Origin: Bimastos eiseni
Lineage: Eukaryota; Annelida; Clitellata; Crassiclitellata; Lumbricidae
Assembly: GCA_959347315.1 (NCBI GenBank)
Contig: OY365813.1
Coordinates: 15,455,518 to 15,519,517, forward strand
Direction: 5' to 3'
Length of the DNA stretch: 64,000 bases
Of this stretch, positions 35,060 through 44,700 are shown piece after piece. Position 1 is the first letter of the stretch; each line of letters begins with the position of its first letter. The notes beneath the pieces were generated by a model. That model saw only the letters and a list, made by a program, of their open reading frames with translations, ran no database searches and was not told where the DNA came from. The translations under genes and the position numbers were made by a program.

Positions 35060-35369
35060 ATAGAACACTTATATAGCGCCATCTGTTATCAGACGCGCTC
35101 ACAACTCAACACAGAATAGCTAAAGGGAGAACAGGAAAGGCAGCAGAGGAAAAAGAGCAACTCCTCCTGAAGAGAATGGGGAGGCTATTCCAGCTAGTGG
35201 GACCTGCGTAGGCGAAGCTCCTGAATTGGGCCGTGGGAGAGAGCGCACGTGGGGGAAACACCAGTAGTCCGCGGGCAGAGGAACGAAGGGAAGACCGGTG
35301 CGGAATAGAGGAGACCCTAGACACCCTATAGAGCAGAAGGTCAGATAGGGTAGGCGGTGGCAGACCCAA
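35060..35369 (-). mobile_element. LINE C-terminus and 3' hairpin
   Basis: It encodes SARGLLVFPPRALSPTAQFR and SFAYAGPTSWNSLPILFRR, then a TAG and a short tail ending GGCGCTATATAAG. It lies in the DEPDC1/SQSTM1 spacer. Confidence 0.8.
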
Positions 35370-36301
35370 GACGAAACGTTGTTGCTAATAATTTTATCAA
35401 CGTCGCTCTGCCTGCGGAAACTGTAGGCCTACTGGCAATAGTAGGATGAGTGCTGGAATAACCCAAGTTGTACAAGAGTGTGTTTGGTTGTTTAGATTTT
35501 TAGTATTGTAATCTATTTAGACCTTTTAGTTTTGGGTTTTTACGTAGGAACACCGAACACAAAAATTACCTCGAAGAAATTCCCTTAATCCATTATCTGT
35601 TACAAATGACAATTATAATAAATTTAGAACTTCTCATTTAAAAAAGTAAAAAACATATCCATTGAATCGCCGGAGCATTGCATCCATGCCATCCACCATG
35701 TTATTGGTATGAAATATTAATAATGCTCAATGTAGACCGTGGAGCCCGAGTTACCCAGTGGATTCTGATCTGCTCGTTTTAAATGAATTTACTTATGAAC
35801 TCTGATTATAAAATTTAAAGTCTGGCGCTATAGAAATATCAAGTGTTTACGATTACGATGTTTCCTATATGAAGGAAGTGCATTCCAGAGAATTCCATAG
35901 CATGACGCAAGCCATGTTCAAAACTGCTTACGCAGGCAACTTCCGATAGCGTTGTTATATAATATCGCTGCGTGGTCGTGTTCCCACGCTGCTCGGAACA
36001 TGGTTTGGGCTCATTTCGGAGAACTACACGGCGTGACTTTATTTGTCAAATCCACAGGTCATTATAATTATAAAAATGGCGTTCTATCCGAGTGTTGTAT
36101 TTATATATGTATGTATTTTTGTAGGCATTCACAAGTCGTCAAAAAAAGAAGGGTTCATGTTTGACAGTGATAGACTTGCCTGTAATATGCCACTAGACTC
36201 AGGTTGACCCGGTCCCTATGTCAAATTTGAATTCGTAAAATATAATATAGCCCACCTACATTCAAGGAATCTGTATGATGATCTAAGATTGGCATACGTT
36301 G

Positions 36302-36352
36302 CTTTTATTGAGTATACAAGGCTACATTATAGCCTTGTATACTCAATAAAAG
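36302..36352. repeat. Perfect 23-bp inverted repeat with 5-nt loop
   Basis: The arm CTTTTATTGAGTATACAAGG-CTA (36302-36324), loop CATTA, and exact complement 36330-36352. Each strand carries an AATAAA within its 3' arm. Confidence 0.9.
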
Positions 36353-36936
36353 ATGTTATTTTATAATGTATCACATCAAATTATAGTAGGCCTACTTGAG
36401 TCCTTGTCAGATGAAGTAGACCTATTGGGCAATGAGTTCTAATATTTTTATTACTATATATCTCCAGAGGTAGACAAAATCCATCATCGTGAATGACCCA
36501 GTAGCCTATAGCAAAAGTTCTGTTCTGGTCATAGAAGTTCGCGACCGAGGTACAAGAAGATCAAGTCGGTCAGTACTCAGTAGAGTGAAAAGGGTGAGAA
36601 GTAAAAAAAATAGTTGTTCTGTTATTAAAAGAGGAGGTCAAGAAAGTCGCATAAATTGACGCAATACTGAGTGCGCGCAGAAACATTTTGCTCAATCTTG
36701 TTCCAAGTAAAAATGAAAATGTAACCCGAGTAAACTATGTTTCAATCAGCATTGGAATCAACGATCTGCTTGAACGCACTTCATTATTTTATTTTTGTTT
36801 ACGTTAGCATCTAACCATATGTGCGCATGCGCTGTACTCGAATCCTAGACGATAACCTTGTCATCGTGAAGTTGCAGTTTTATTTTGGTTAGTGGGTGAC
36901 TAATCGTGGCGTGATCTTTAGACATTAAAAACAGCG

Positions 36937-36944
36937 TATAAATA
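36937..36944 (+). promoter_or_regulatory. TATA box of SQSTM1
   Basis: TATAAATA lies 80 bp upstream of the p62 start codon, which implies transcription starting about 36967-36972 and a short 5'UTR of about 55 nt. It is seen directly; its function is inferred from position. Confidence 0.6.
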
Positions 36945-37023
36945 GACCTTGTCCGATACCGTGTTATTATTGCCGCAGTCAACGATTGCAGAGAAGAAGC
37001 TACACGCAAGAAGTGATTTCAAG

Positions 37024-37201
37024 ATGTCGTTAACCGTCAAAGCTTTCCTTAGAAAAGGCCCTGCTGGGCCTACACCCCAGTACGAAATTCGTCGTTTTGG
37101 GGTTGACGCCGATGTTTCGTCAAGTTTCATCTATCTTGTGCAGAAGGTGACCACAGTGTTTCCGTCGCTGGCCAACAAGGCGTTCGAGCTATTCTGGAGA
37201 G
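37024..37201 (+). CDS. SQSTM1: SQSTM1 exon 1 (PB1 N-terminal half)
   Basis: Starts at ATG 37024, with A at -3. It encodes MSLTVKAF... through the basic PB1 cluster and ends AGAG|GTAAGC in phase 1. The frame upstream has no earlier ATG before the TATA box. Confidence 0.95.
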
Positions 37202-40200
37202 GTAAGCTATACATGGGACGGCCATTTTGTTACTGCGCAGTTAGCTGTAACGCTAAGTTTAGTCAGTTCCATTGTAAGAATTTCTATAGTCTCAGGGTGA
37301 CATGACTGGGCAGTGATCAGGGTCGCCATATATGGTAGAATATAGTTTCCGCGTTTCATTTTACGTTGCGAGCCATTGTGTTACCACTAAAGCAAACGTG
37401 AATTTAATTAAGCCTTTCTGTTGCGTCAGCAATATCAACACTGGTTTCGTGTGAGGTAGATGGCAAAAGTCGTAGAATATGATCATGAATAGAAGTTATC
37501 CAATGTTGCTGAGAGGAATTTTTGCCTAGGCGGTTGAAAGTTTGTGTTAAATATATCAAATAATTTTATTTTAAGCATCACTGAATGTTGGCATAAAATT
37601 TGTAAGGTCAAATGCAATTAGTTGGTAGTAGCAGTTTCAGGTTCAATGACACAAAGTGATCATTAGCGTCGCCCTCCTTTTTTATACAAGCTTGGGATGG
37701 GCACTGTCATAGTGCGAAAAGTGGCATAGTTTTGCAATTAATTAGAATAACAAAGACTTAATATTACCTCAGATTCAAACTTAACATAAACAACAATGTC
37801 AAGATATTGAAAATACAGTTCTGATACTAGCAGCTGAACTCTGTTGAGTGACAGATAGAATCTCTGAGTGACTCTTGGTGAGGTCATGCATCATTTGGAA
37901 TGGTTATGCTAAATCCTATGTGATTGTCGCTATGTTTTAGATGCTGAGAACGATTCGATCGCATTCTCAAGTGACGACGAATTGACCGAGGCGCTGTCGT
38001 ATGTCAATGACGGGGTGTTCAAGGTCTACATCGAGGAGAAGGGCGAGGTCCAGCGCGAGACCACACGGACGACGACCAGCAACCCCGGGGTCTTTCACCC
38101 CGACGTCACCTGCGATGGATGCGAGGGTCCGATCCGTGGGTCGCGATACAAGTGCACGGTGTGTCAGGATTTCGATCTCTGCACTGGATGCAAATCGACC
38201 GGACTTCATTCGGAGCATACGATGATGACCATTGAAAAGCCAGCCAATAGATCGGTAAGTCTTGCCTTTTCTGAACTGTTTTACTATGTGTCTTTAATGT
38301 AATGTAATGTAATCGAGCATTTATATAGCCATATAGCAACCCATCAATATATCTACTCAGAAGTGCTCTCTGTACTGGCCTAAATGATGTTAAATGTCAC
38401 ATGACCCAAAAAAATACATATCATTTAGCAAAACTCTGCACGGTTAGCTGAAAGAGTCACCAGTGGTGGGCCCACTGACAAGCGTAGAACCAATCGATGG
38501 ATTCCCAACGACAGCTGACAGATGGCATTAATATTCGAAGGTCTTTAAGGCTTTGTTTAGTCTAGTGTTGAAAGATAATTTGTAAGCAATGATATCATAA
38601 TGCTATTGATGGTCATAGTTTTAATCTAGAGACTTTTGAAGCATGGTTGAAATACTTGAATTGGAAGACTGCACTGTGCAGTATTCACATAATGGACTGT
38701 GGTTTCAATAGCTACATGCGATTTAGATATCAGCAGAACAATTTTTAAATGCATCGGCACATGTGTATGAACAGCATTGACAAATTAAGTCTGATCTTTC
38801 ACATTTTGTGGAATTAATTATCATTTAGTTCTGTTGAAAACTATGTTTATGTTTCCTGGCTATGCCCCTGAGCATAATTGTGTAACCTGAAAAGCTAAAA
38901 TTGATAACAGTTGACTTCTCGGAATATGTAAATGACATGCAATAAATTAATAAGTATTTAAAACTATTTTATTAATTGGTCAAGGTACATACTGTAAGTC
39001 AGTGGGTGTTGAGTTATCCTTCTTTCGTTAGAAATGGCTCAGTCTACGTTATTTGGTAGATGGTGTAAAAACAGTTGCCTTAATGTGATCAAAATATTTG
39101 ATTTCTGCTCAACCAGCAGCCACTCACAATTAATGCGTTCGTGTGGAGAAGAGTTAAGTGCATACAAGAATCAGGCACTTTAGAGTCAAGTACAAAAGTA
39201 AAGAACAGGATTTGTTTTAGCAAGATCTGTTAAATTATCTAATAGGTGCAGCTTCAACCTAAGACATCTTTGTTATCTGGAAGCTTGCATTCATGTTTTT
39301 TGGAGTCATTCCGTGCGGTGTACGATGGTTATCAGTGCGTGTTTTTTTTGTTTCTAGTCTGGCAGATGTCGTGGTTTTGGTCCTCCACCATACGGCTATT
39401 TTGCTCCTGGAATGTTTCCACATCCCGGAATGGTTCCCCAGCATGGAATGGTTCCACCACCCGGAATGGTTCCTCAGCATGGAATGGTTCCTCCACCCGG
39501 AATGGCTCCACCGCACGGAATGGGTCCACCGCACGGAATGGGTCCACCGCACGGAATGGCTCCACCGCACGGAATGGGTCCACCACACGGAATGGGACCA
39601 CCACATGGAATGTTTGCGCCGCATGGAGGCGTTCCACAGGATCCTCCTCCACAATTCTGCTTTTCCTATCCGACAAATCGCGAGGAAATGAGGCTGCAGC
39701 GCCGAGCTTGGCGCCGCTGGATGAAGTCGACATGTGGCGCCGACCCGTGCAAGATGTGGAAGAAGGAGAAGAAGGACGAAACGAAAGACGAAAAGAAGCA
39801 GGAGAAACGAGAACGCAAGGCAGAGAAGAAGGCACGGAAGGAGGCAGAGAAGGCTCAGCAGGCGGAAGCAGCACCGGGAGAAGTGCCGCCAAAGACGGAC
39901 AAAGATTCGAGCAACTCTTCGAGCAGCAGCGACGAGGGAGACACTAGCCCCACCGGTGATTATCTGCACAGTGTTGGTCAGTCTGTGGCAGCCATGTTGG
40001 ATCCTCTGGGTTCGTTTTCCTTTAAACTGTTGAAATTCAAATCTTTCATAAGAAACAGCTTAGTGGGGAAATTATGGGTTTTGGATTTGTTTTTGTGACT
40101 TTTTAAGTAGTTCTTAATTTGTGAGATCTATGCTCTGTCAAAAGCAGGCATATGTTGCAACTCACAATTTCGAGAAAATGGCCAAAAATGAAACAAATGC

Positions 40201-42134
40201 AAAATTTCATCACTCAACTATTATTTTTAATGAAGCAATAACATTGTTTGTCAAATTTGATTAAAACTCAAAACACACATAATTAATCCTTCATATCATT
40301 TTTGGTAGTTATCTCGAAATTGTGATATGTGACATATGCCTGCTTTTGATCCAGCATTTTGCAATTGTGATATTCCTTTCAAGAACCAATTTATATTGGT
40401 TCTTGAAGTATAAAGGAAATTGCCAGAACACATCCAACATGGCTGTTCAGTAAATATAAAATGGCGCATTGTTAACGGAAAGTGTCTCTTTACTTGCTGG
40501 TTGAGTAAGCAAGTGTGTGTGTGTGTAAGCCCGCCACTTATGGTGACTTATCTGGTTATAGAATAATTTTTGCTAATTGACGAACATTCCTTGTTATTAG
40601 TTTTTTCATGAAGCAGGACTAACTAAGTGTAATTACAGTAAGAAATTAATTTTCTTTACCGTTTATCAGTCTGCCCCAACTCCTTATTAACCTACATCAT
40701 AAGTCTGTGTATAAGATGTTTATTTTAAATGATGTTGTCTATAACTGACAGTATTGTTTTTGCTTTAGGTATTGACGTGGAAATTGACGTTGAGCACAAA
40801 GGAAAGAGAAAGCACTGTCAACGCGGTGGACCGTGGAGCTGTCACATGCGGGGAAACTTCGGGGGTCGCGGATGGGGCAGAGGAGGCCGCGGGGGATTCT
40901 GTCAGATGGGAGGATTCCCATTTGGGGGTTTTGCCTCTGCATATGCCCAGGCAGCAAATGCTGGATATGGGGCATTCCAGGGACCACCACCTCCACCACA
41001 ACCGTATCCACAGTCACACGAAATGGATACCAACTCAGAGACGGGAGAACTTCGTAGCGGATTTCAAACTCCGGGCTGTGCAGTTGCTGCGGAGACAGTT
41101 CTGTCAACAGTCGGCGAAAATGCAAAGGTTGATGGATCTCCTGAGCCGAACGGATGGACCTTGGTTGCTGGAAACGATGAGGAGGCGGATGTTGCAGAGG
41201 CTGCGAGTGGTGTCGAAAAGTTGCAGGTCTCGGGTCCAGAGCTCCAGGCCGATTCGTCACAGCCACCAAGCATAAGTAAGTATGAAAGCATTTGGCTAAT
41301 TGTTGTGTATAGCATTTGTAGGATACAGTTGGTAGATAAATCACTTGGTTAATGGATTCACTGATTTTCAATTCAATCATCAGTGTGAACTTAATATAGC
41401 ACCACTTTGAGATATCTAGTCAATTGAATGATACATGTCGAATAGTTTTTTAATATGTTGTTGCAGTCTGCAAGTGTATTGAGTTTGCCTGTATTTATTT
41501 AGTTCCTACAAGGTGCACACTCCTATGTGCCAGTGCTTGTGTAGTCATAGAAGAAATATTATAACCAGTACTTTACCTTACTGAACTTTTTACTCCAGAG
41601 TCACTGACATTTGACAGCAGCTCAAGTTGTCATCTAAAATGTACACCCGAAACGTGTGATCCGTGTGTTTTTTGCCTGATTTAATTCTGAGAATTTCTAT
41701 AGCGCTCCTTCAAGAACTTATTCAGGAGTGCTACCAGCCAGCCATGACTAAAGAAAAAATTGCAAGCAATGTTTACCTTTGTGAAACTGTGTTTGCCTTA
41801 TTTTGATTTTTTTTCTCTCCAATATGGTGACTCTGTTTTGAAAGAACCTGTGGTTTAGTCTTTGTGAAACGAATGCTTCAACCTAGCGCAAAAGTTCGGT
41901 GAGGCCATGATAAGTCCAACTTGTTTTACCGCGTCACCCTTCATTTCGTAGAGGAGTTTATTTTAAAACTTGTGTCACTCTGCTGTAGATGGACCGCTGG
42001 CAGATGCCTTGGAAAAAATGGAGTCGATGGGTTACCAGGACGAAGATGGCTGGCTTGCTGCTACGCTGGTCGATAATAACTACGATATTGGACGCGCTTT
42101 GGATGCGATCAACTCCAAGAACAAAACAGCATAG
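37024..42134 (+). CDS. SQSTM1: Sequestosome-1 / p62 autophagy receptor (5 exons, complete)
   Basis: Selective-autophagy receptor and signalling scaffold. It polymerises through PB1, binds ubiquitin through UBA, and bridges cargo to ATG8/LC3 and Keap1 in cytoplasmic bodies. Exons 37024-37201, 37941-38254, 39358-40009, 40769-41275 and 41989-42134 join with matching phases (1,0,1,1) into 598 codons. Visible domains: PB1 about residues 3-93, with a basic EIRRF cluster and an acidic OPCA stretch (DAENDS...SSDDEL); ZZ finger with C117, C120, C131, C134, C140, C143, H149 and H152; a Gly-Met-Pro hexapeptide region about 183-253; a charged Lys/Glu-rich stretch; the family motif IDVEIDVEH about 383-391; an RGG/Gly-rich patch; ETGE Keap1 motif 472-475; LIR core WTLV 511-514; UBA about 554-598. 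The ATG at 37024 is the first in frame, and MSLTVKAF matches the family N-terminus. It is longer than human p62 (440 aa) because of the low-complexity inserts. Identification is firm. Confidence 0.97.
37624..37730 (+). repeat. Dispersed repeat family, copy C (in SQSTM1 intron 1)
   Basis: TAGTAGCAGTTTCAGGTT, TTAGCGTCGCCCTCCTTTT, CTTGGGATGGGCACTG. Confidence 0.5.
37941..38254 (+). CDS. SQSTM1: SQSTM1 exon 2 (PB1 acidic OPCA motif and ZZ zinc finger)
   Basis: The acceptor is TATGTTTTAG and the phase-1 join gives WRDAENDS. It encodes the acidic half of PB1, a linker and all eight zinc ligands of the ZZ domain. The donor TCG|GTAAGT leaves phase 0. Confidence 0.96.
39358..40009 (+). CDS. SQSTM1: SQSTM1 exon 3 (Gly-Met-Pro repeat, charged linker)
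   Basis: The acceptor is TTTGTTTCTAG, phase 0. It begins [11 protein letters not shown], runs through about 12 imperfect GMxPxx hexapeptides, then a Lys/Glu-rich segment and the conserved [14 protein letters not shown]. The donor G|GTTCGT is non-consensus beyond GT but is the only one that joins LG to the IDVEIDVEH of exon 4 in frame. Confidence 0.92.
40138..40349. mobile_element. Palindromic MITE in SQSTM1 intron 3
   Basis: Arms of about 55 bp start TCAAAAGCAGGCATATG on the left and end CATATGCCTGCTTTTGA on the right, with CACAATTTCGAGA mirrored inside. No coding content. Confidence 0.7.
40378..40407. repeat. 13-bp inverted repeat hairpin in SQSTM1 intron 3
   Basis: TTCAAGAACCAAT - TTAT - ATTGGTTCTTGAA, 30 bp downstream of the MITE in the same intron. 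Confidence 0.75.
40769..41275 (+). CDS. SQSTM1: SQSTM1 exon 4 ([12 protein letters not shown] patch, ETGE and LIR motifs)
   Basis: The acceptor is TTTGCTTTAG. It encodes the hallmark [12 protein letters not shown], a Gly/Arg/Phe-rich patch, NSETGEL (codons at 41032-41052) and GWTLV (W codon 41155-41157). The donor ATAA|GTAAGT leaves phase 1. Confidence 0.95.
   Translation, partial: VLTWKLTLSTKERESTVNAVDRGAVTCGETSGVADGAEEAAGDSVRWEDSHLGVLPLHMPRQQMLDMGHSRDHHLHHNRIHSHTKWIPTQRRENFVADFKLRAVQLLRRQFCQQSAKMQRLMDLLSRTDGPWLLETMRRRMLQRLRVVSKSCRSRVQSSRPIRHSHQA
41695..41745 (-). mobile_element. LINE 3' hairpin tail in SQSTM1 intron 4
   Basis: The minus strand reads AGCACTCCT...AGGAGCGCT then ATAGAAAT, the hairpin and terminator of the recurrent LINE tail. 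Confidence 0.5.
41989..42134 (+). CDS. SQSTM1: SQSTM1 exon 5 (UBA domain, stop)
   Basis: The acceptor is TCTGCTGTAG. It encodes [19 protein letters not shown] and [11 protein letters not shown], a UBA with the MGY loop and NYDIGxALD signature of p62, then TAG at 42132-42134. Confidence 0.96.
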
Positions 42135-43001
42135 ATCGGGAGCAGAACGTGGCCACTGATCGGAAATTCGTCTACAGACCAGAAACGCTTTTTAACTGTT
42201 TACCATGTTAACTAAGTCTATTAATTGGATATAATCCAGCTGTGCATAAAGGACATTACTCAAAAACCTGTTTCCACGCTCCTCTTCTAAGTACTATTAT
42301 TTCTTAAACTGATTTTAAAACTTGTTTTTGACAGCTAATGCAGATGTCTTTGAGAATCAATGCCTTTTCTATTGCGTACAGATTGCTGCTCTAAATTCTT
42401 TTAAGTGGTTAAAATTTGACTTCTCGGTTATTGACACTCTTTGATGTGTGAATGAAGTGCATTGTCTTTACTATTTCCAAGTTGTCTGTGAAATCAGAGT
42501 TAAGACTATTTGATATGAAAATTTTTAATGGAAGAAAATTCACATGCTATTACTGGCTCCATCTTTGGTTTCTTTGATGTTTGATCTAAAATTTTATCAG
42601 TCCGTGGATTTTGAAATTTTTCCATATAATTTGAAATTACCTTGTGAATTTTGTATCCTATTTCCCTTAACTGTTGTTTACTTATTTACCTTTTCTTGTC
42701 ATTTGAAGTTTTACATGAAAATCCGTCTTTGTAGCTTGCATCCAGATTCTTCTTTTCAGTCTTTAACTGATGCAATTCTAAAAATTGGCTCTTCTAACAC
42801 ACATATTTATATTCAGCATATTGGTGTTGTGTTTATTCTAGATGCTTACAGTCTAATTCAGTAGGCATTTATGTTGTATCAAGCAGTTTGTATGATTGAC
42901 AGACAATTTGGTATCTGTATTTCTCCTATCTAAATCCTTCTTTGAAAAATCTTCCTAGAAATCTCTTGTCTGCATAGCTCTTCTTCCTTTTTGGCTGCCA
43001 G

Positions 43002-43007
43002 AATAAA
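43002..43007 (+). terminator. Candidate poly(A) signal of SQSTM1
   Basis: The first AATAAA after the p62 stop lies about 870 nt downstream, followed by T-rich sequence. It implies a 3'UTR of about 0.9 kb (42135 to about 43025). Confidence 0.5.
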
Positions 43008-43713
43008 TACCACTTTGATATTTTTACGAATTGCTTGTTGGTAAATTCCATAATGAGTTTTAAGATTTAGGAAACATTTCTGTTTAACATTCCTGATAAA
43101 ATAGGCAAATTTAAAGTCAGGCTATTGCAAATACTGAATTTCACTAATTCTGATTGTCGAACCGTTAATATCGATTAGGCTATAAATTTCTGTTGAAATG
43201 ACTGTTGATTGGAAAATATTTGTTAGAGGTAATAAGATTTTTAACTACAAGAAACATTACTGGTGTTGTTAGTTAATGTTAATTAAATGTTGCAATGCAA
43301 ATGGAGTTTTAGTTCTTGTGTTTTAAACCAGTCATATTAATTGAAGCAATGTTCATTTAGCCTATTATTTTCTTATGTATAGGCCCTAAATGCCTGAGCA
43401 CTTGCCTATGTGGACCCTGTTCAGGACCCATCTAATCTCAACTAAAATGCTGGCAGGGATATGTTAAAAGTTTGTGAAAGAAAGTTGATTGCCATAGTTA
43501 ACATAGAAACTTCTATCAATTTGCGTAGCTGATTTGCAAACGTTTGGGTGCGTAGAAAGTCCAAAAGATTAAGCATGTTTCTAACTAATTTTGGTACATA
43601 TAGCTATAGCTATTCTGCTATACCTGGAATTAAAATGTACTTCAGTCAGTAATACATTGGAACTAATTATCAGTGAAGGGGGCCTACCTTAACTAGACTG
43701 AGATGAATTAGAG

Positions 43714-43800
43714 CAGCGTTTCTCAACCTTTTTGGCATAGGGACCCACTTTGCAGTAGCTAGATCCTAACGAGACCCACAACTCCAAAATCTGGGAGCAT
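43714..43800 (+). mobile_element. hAT-type element end
   Basis: It starts CAGCGTTTCTCAACCTTTTT, the widespread hAT/Charlie-type terminus, followed by GGGACCCAC; the other end is not found nearby. Confidence 0.5.
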
Positions 43801-43825
43801 GTATGTATATAGGCTTCTATTAGGC

Positions 43826-44700
43826 AATTTACATAGCGCCTTATGAGAACCTCTCGAAGGCGCTAAACGTAGCTACCCAATAGATCTAAGCAAATGCGAT
43901 TTGAGTAATTCAGAAAAGTTGGCTGCAAGCAGTGCAATGTTGCGAAGTTGTAACAGAAGAGCGTTCCAGTATGATGGTCCAATGCATGAGAAGACACGGT
44001 TAGTCCGCATCGGTGTACGGGAGCGCGGGACCATCAAGTCCCCACAAGCCGCAGCACGCAAGGATCGACGACCTGGCTGGCTGGAAACGGGAAGACAACT
44101 CACTGATGTATTTTGGAGCCGTGCCGACGACCGATGTCTGTCCCATGAGGATGATCTTGAATGTAATCCTATCCTCAACCGGAAGCAAGTGCAGTGTGTC
44201 ACGCATATAGCTTGAAATATGCGAGTATTTTGGCAGCTTGGCAACGACTCGAGCGGCGCAGTTGAGAACGGATTGAGTCAGCTCGAAGGAGTGGACAATT
44301 AAGAGTTATAGCGGCGTGAATTGACAGATGTCAATGACTAATCTGGCGCAATTGATAAAAGCAAGACCTGCACAGGGAACTGACATGTTACTCGAAGGAC
44401 AGGTCTTGATCCAGAAGAATTCCCAAGTCCCGGACGACACGTTGAACCTTCCAATGAGGAAGTGCTGCTTTAATCGCCTCCTTGTCAACCATCGAACGCG
44501 CTTGTCTCATGCCCAGCCACATAAATTCAGTTTTATCCGGGTTCAATATCAGCCGATTGGAGGACATCCAGATCTGCACTTACTCCACAATTGCCAAGAT
44601 TTTTGACACGTACTTTAGTGCCTCAGATGGGCGGCATGTCAAGTACAGTTGAGAGTCGTCGGCATATTGATGAACCCGGGCTCTAAGAGCACATAATCAG
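43826..44700 (-). mobile_element. Decayed LINE: YADD box to 3' end
   Basis: On the minus strand, HQYADDSQLYLTCRP (YADD near 44655-44666), then MSSNRLILNPDKTEFMWLG, ALPHWKVQRVVRDLGILLDQ, and the C-terminus FSCIGPSYWNALL...LLKSHLL (43873-44244). A TAA and frame changes break it. It ends in the hairpin AGCGCCTT...AAGGCGCT followed by ATGTAAAT. Confidence 0.88.

Larger units (their letters stand above)
34833..36936. other. Divergent DEPDC1-SQSTM1 spacer
   Basis: Contains the LINE tail at 35060-35369 and the hairpin at 36302-36352; no gene seen. The promoters of both genes probably lie at its two ends. Confidence 0.6.

Noticed and set aside
39246..40033. Long open frames in several other frames and on the minus strand across SQSTM1 exon 3
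   Set aside because: They come from the repetitive GGAATGGNNCCACC-like codons; only the frame joined to PB1/ZZ and IDVEIDVEH by splicing is real.
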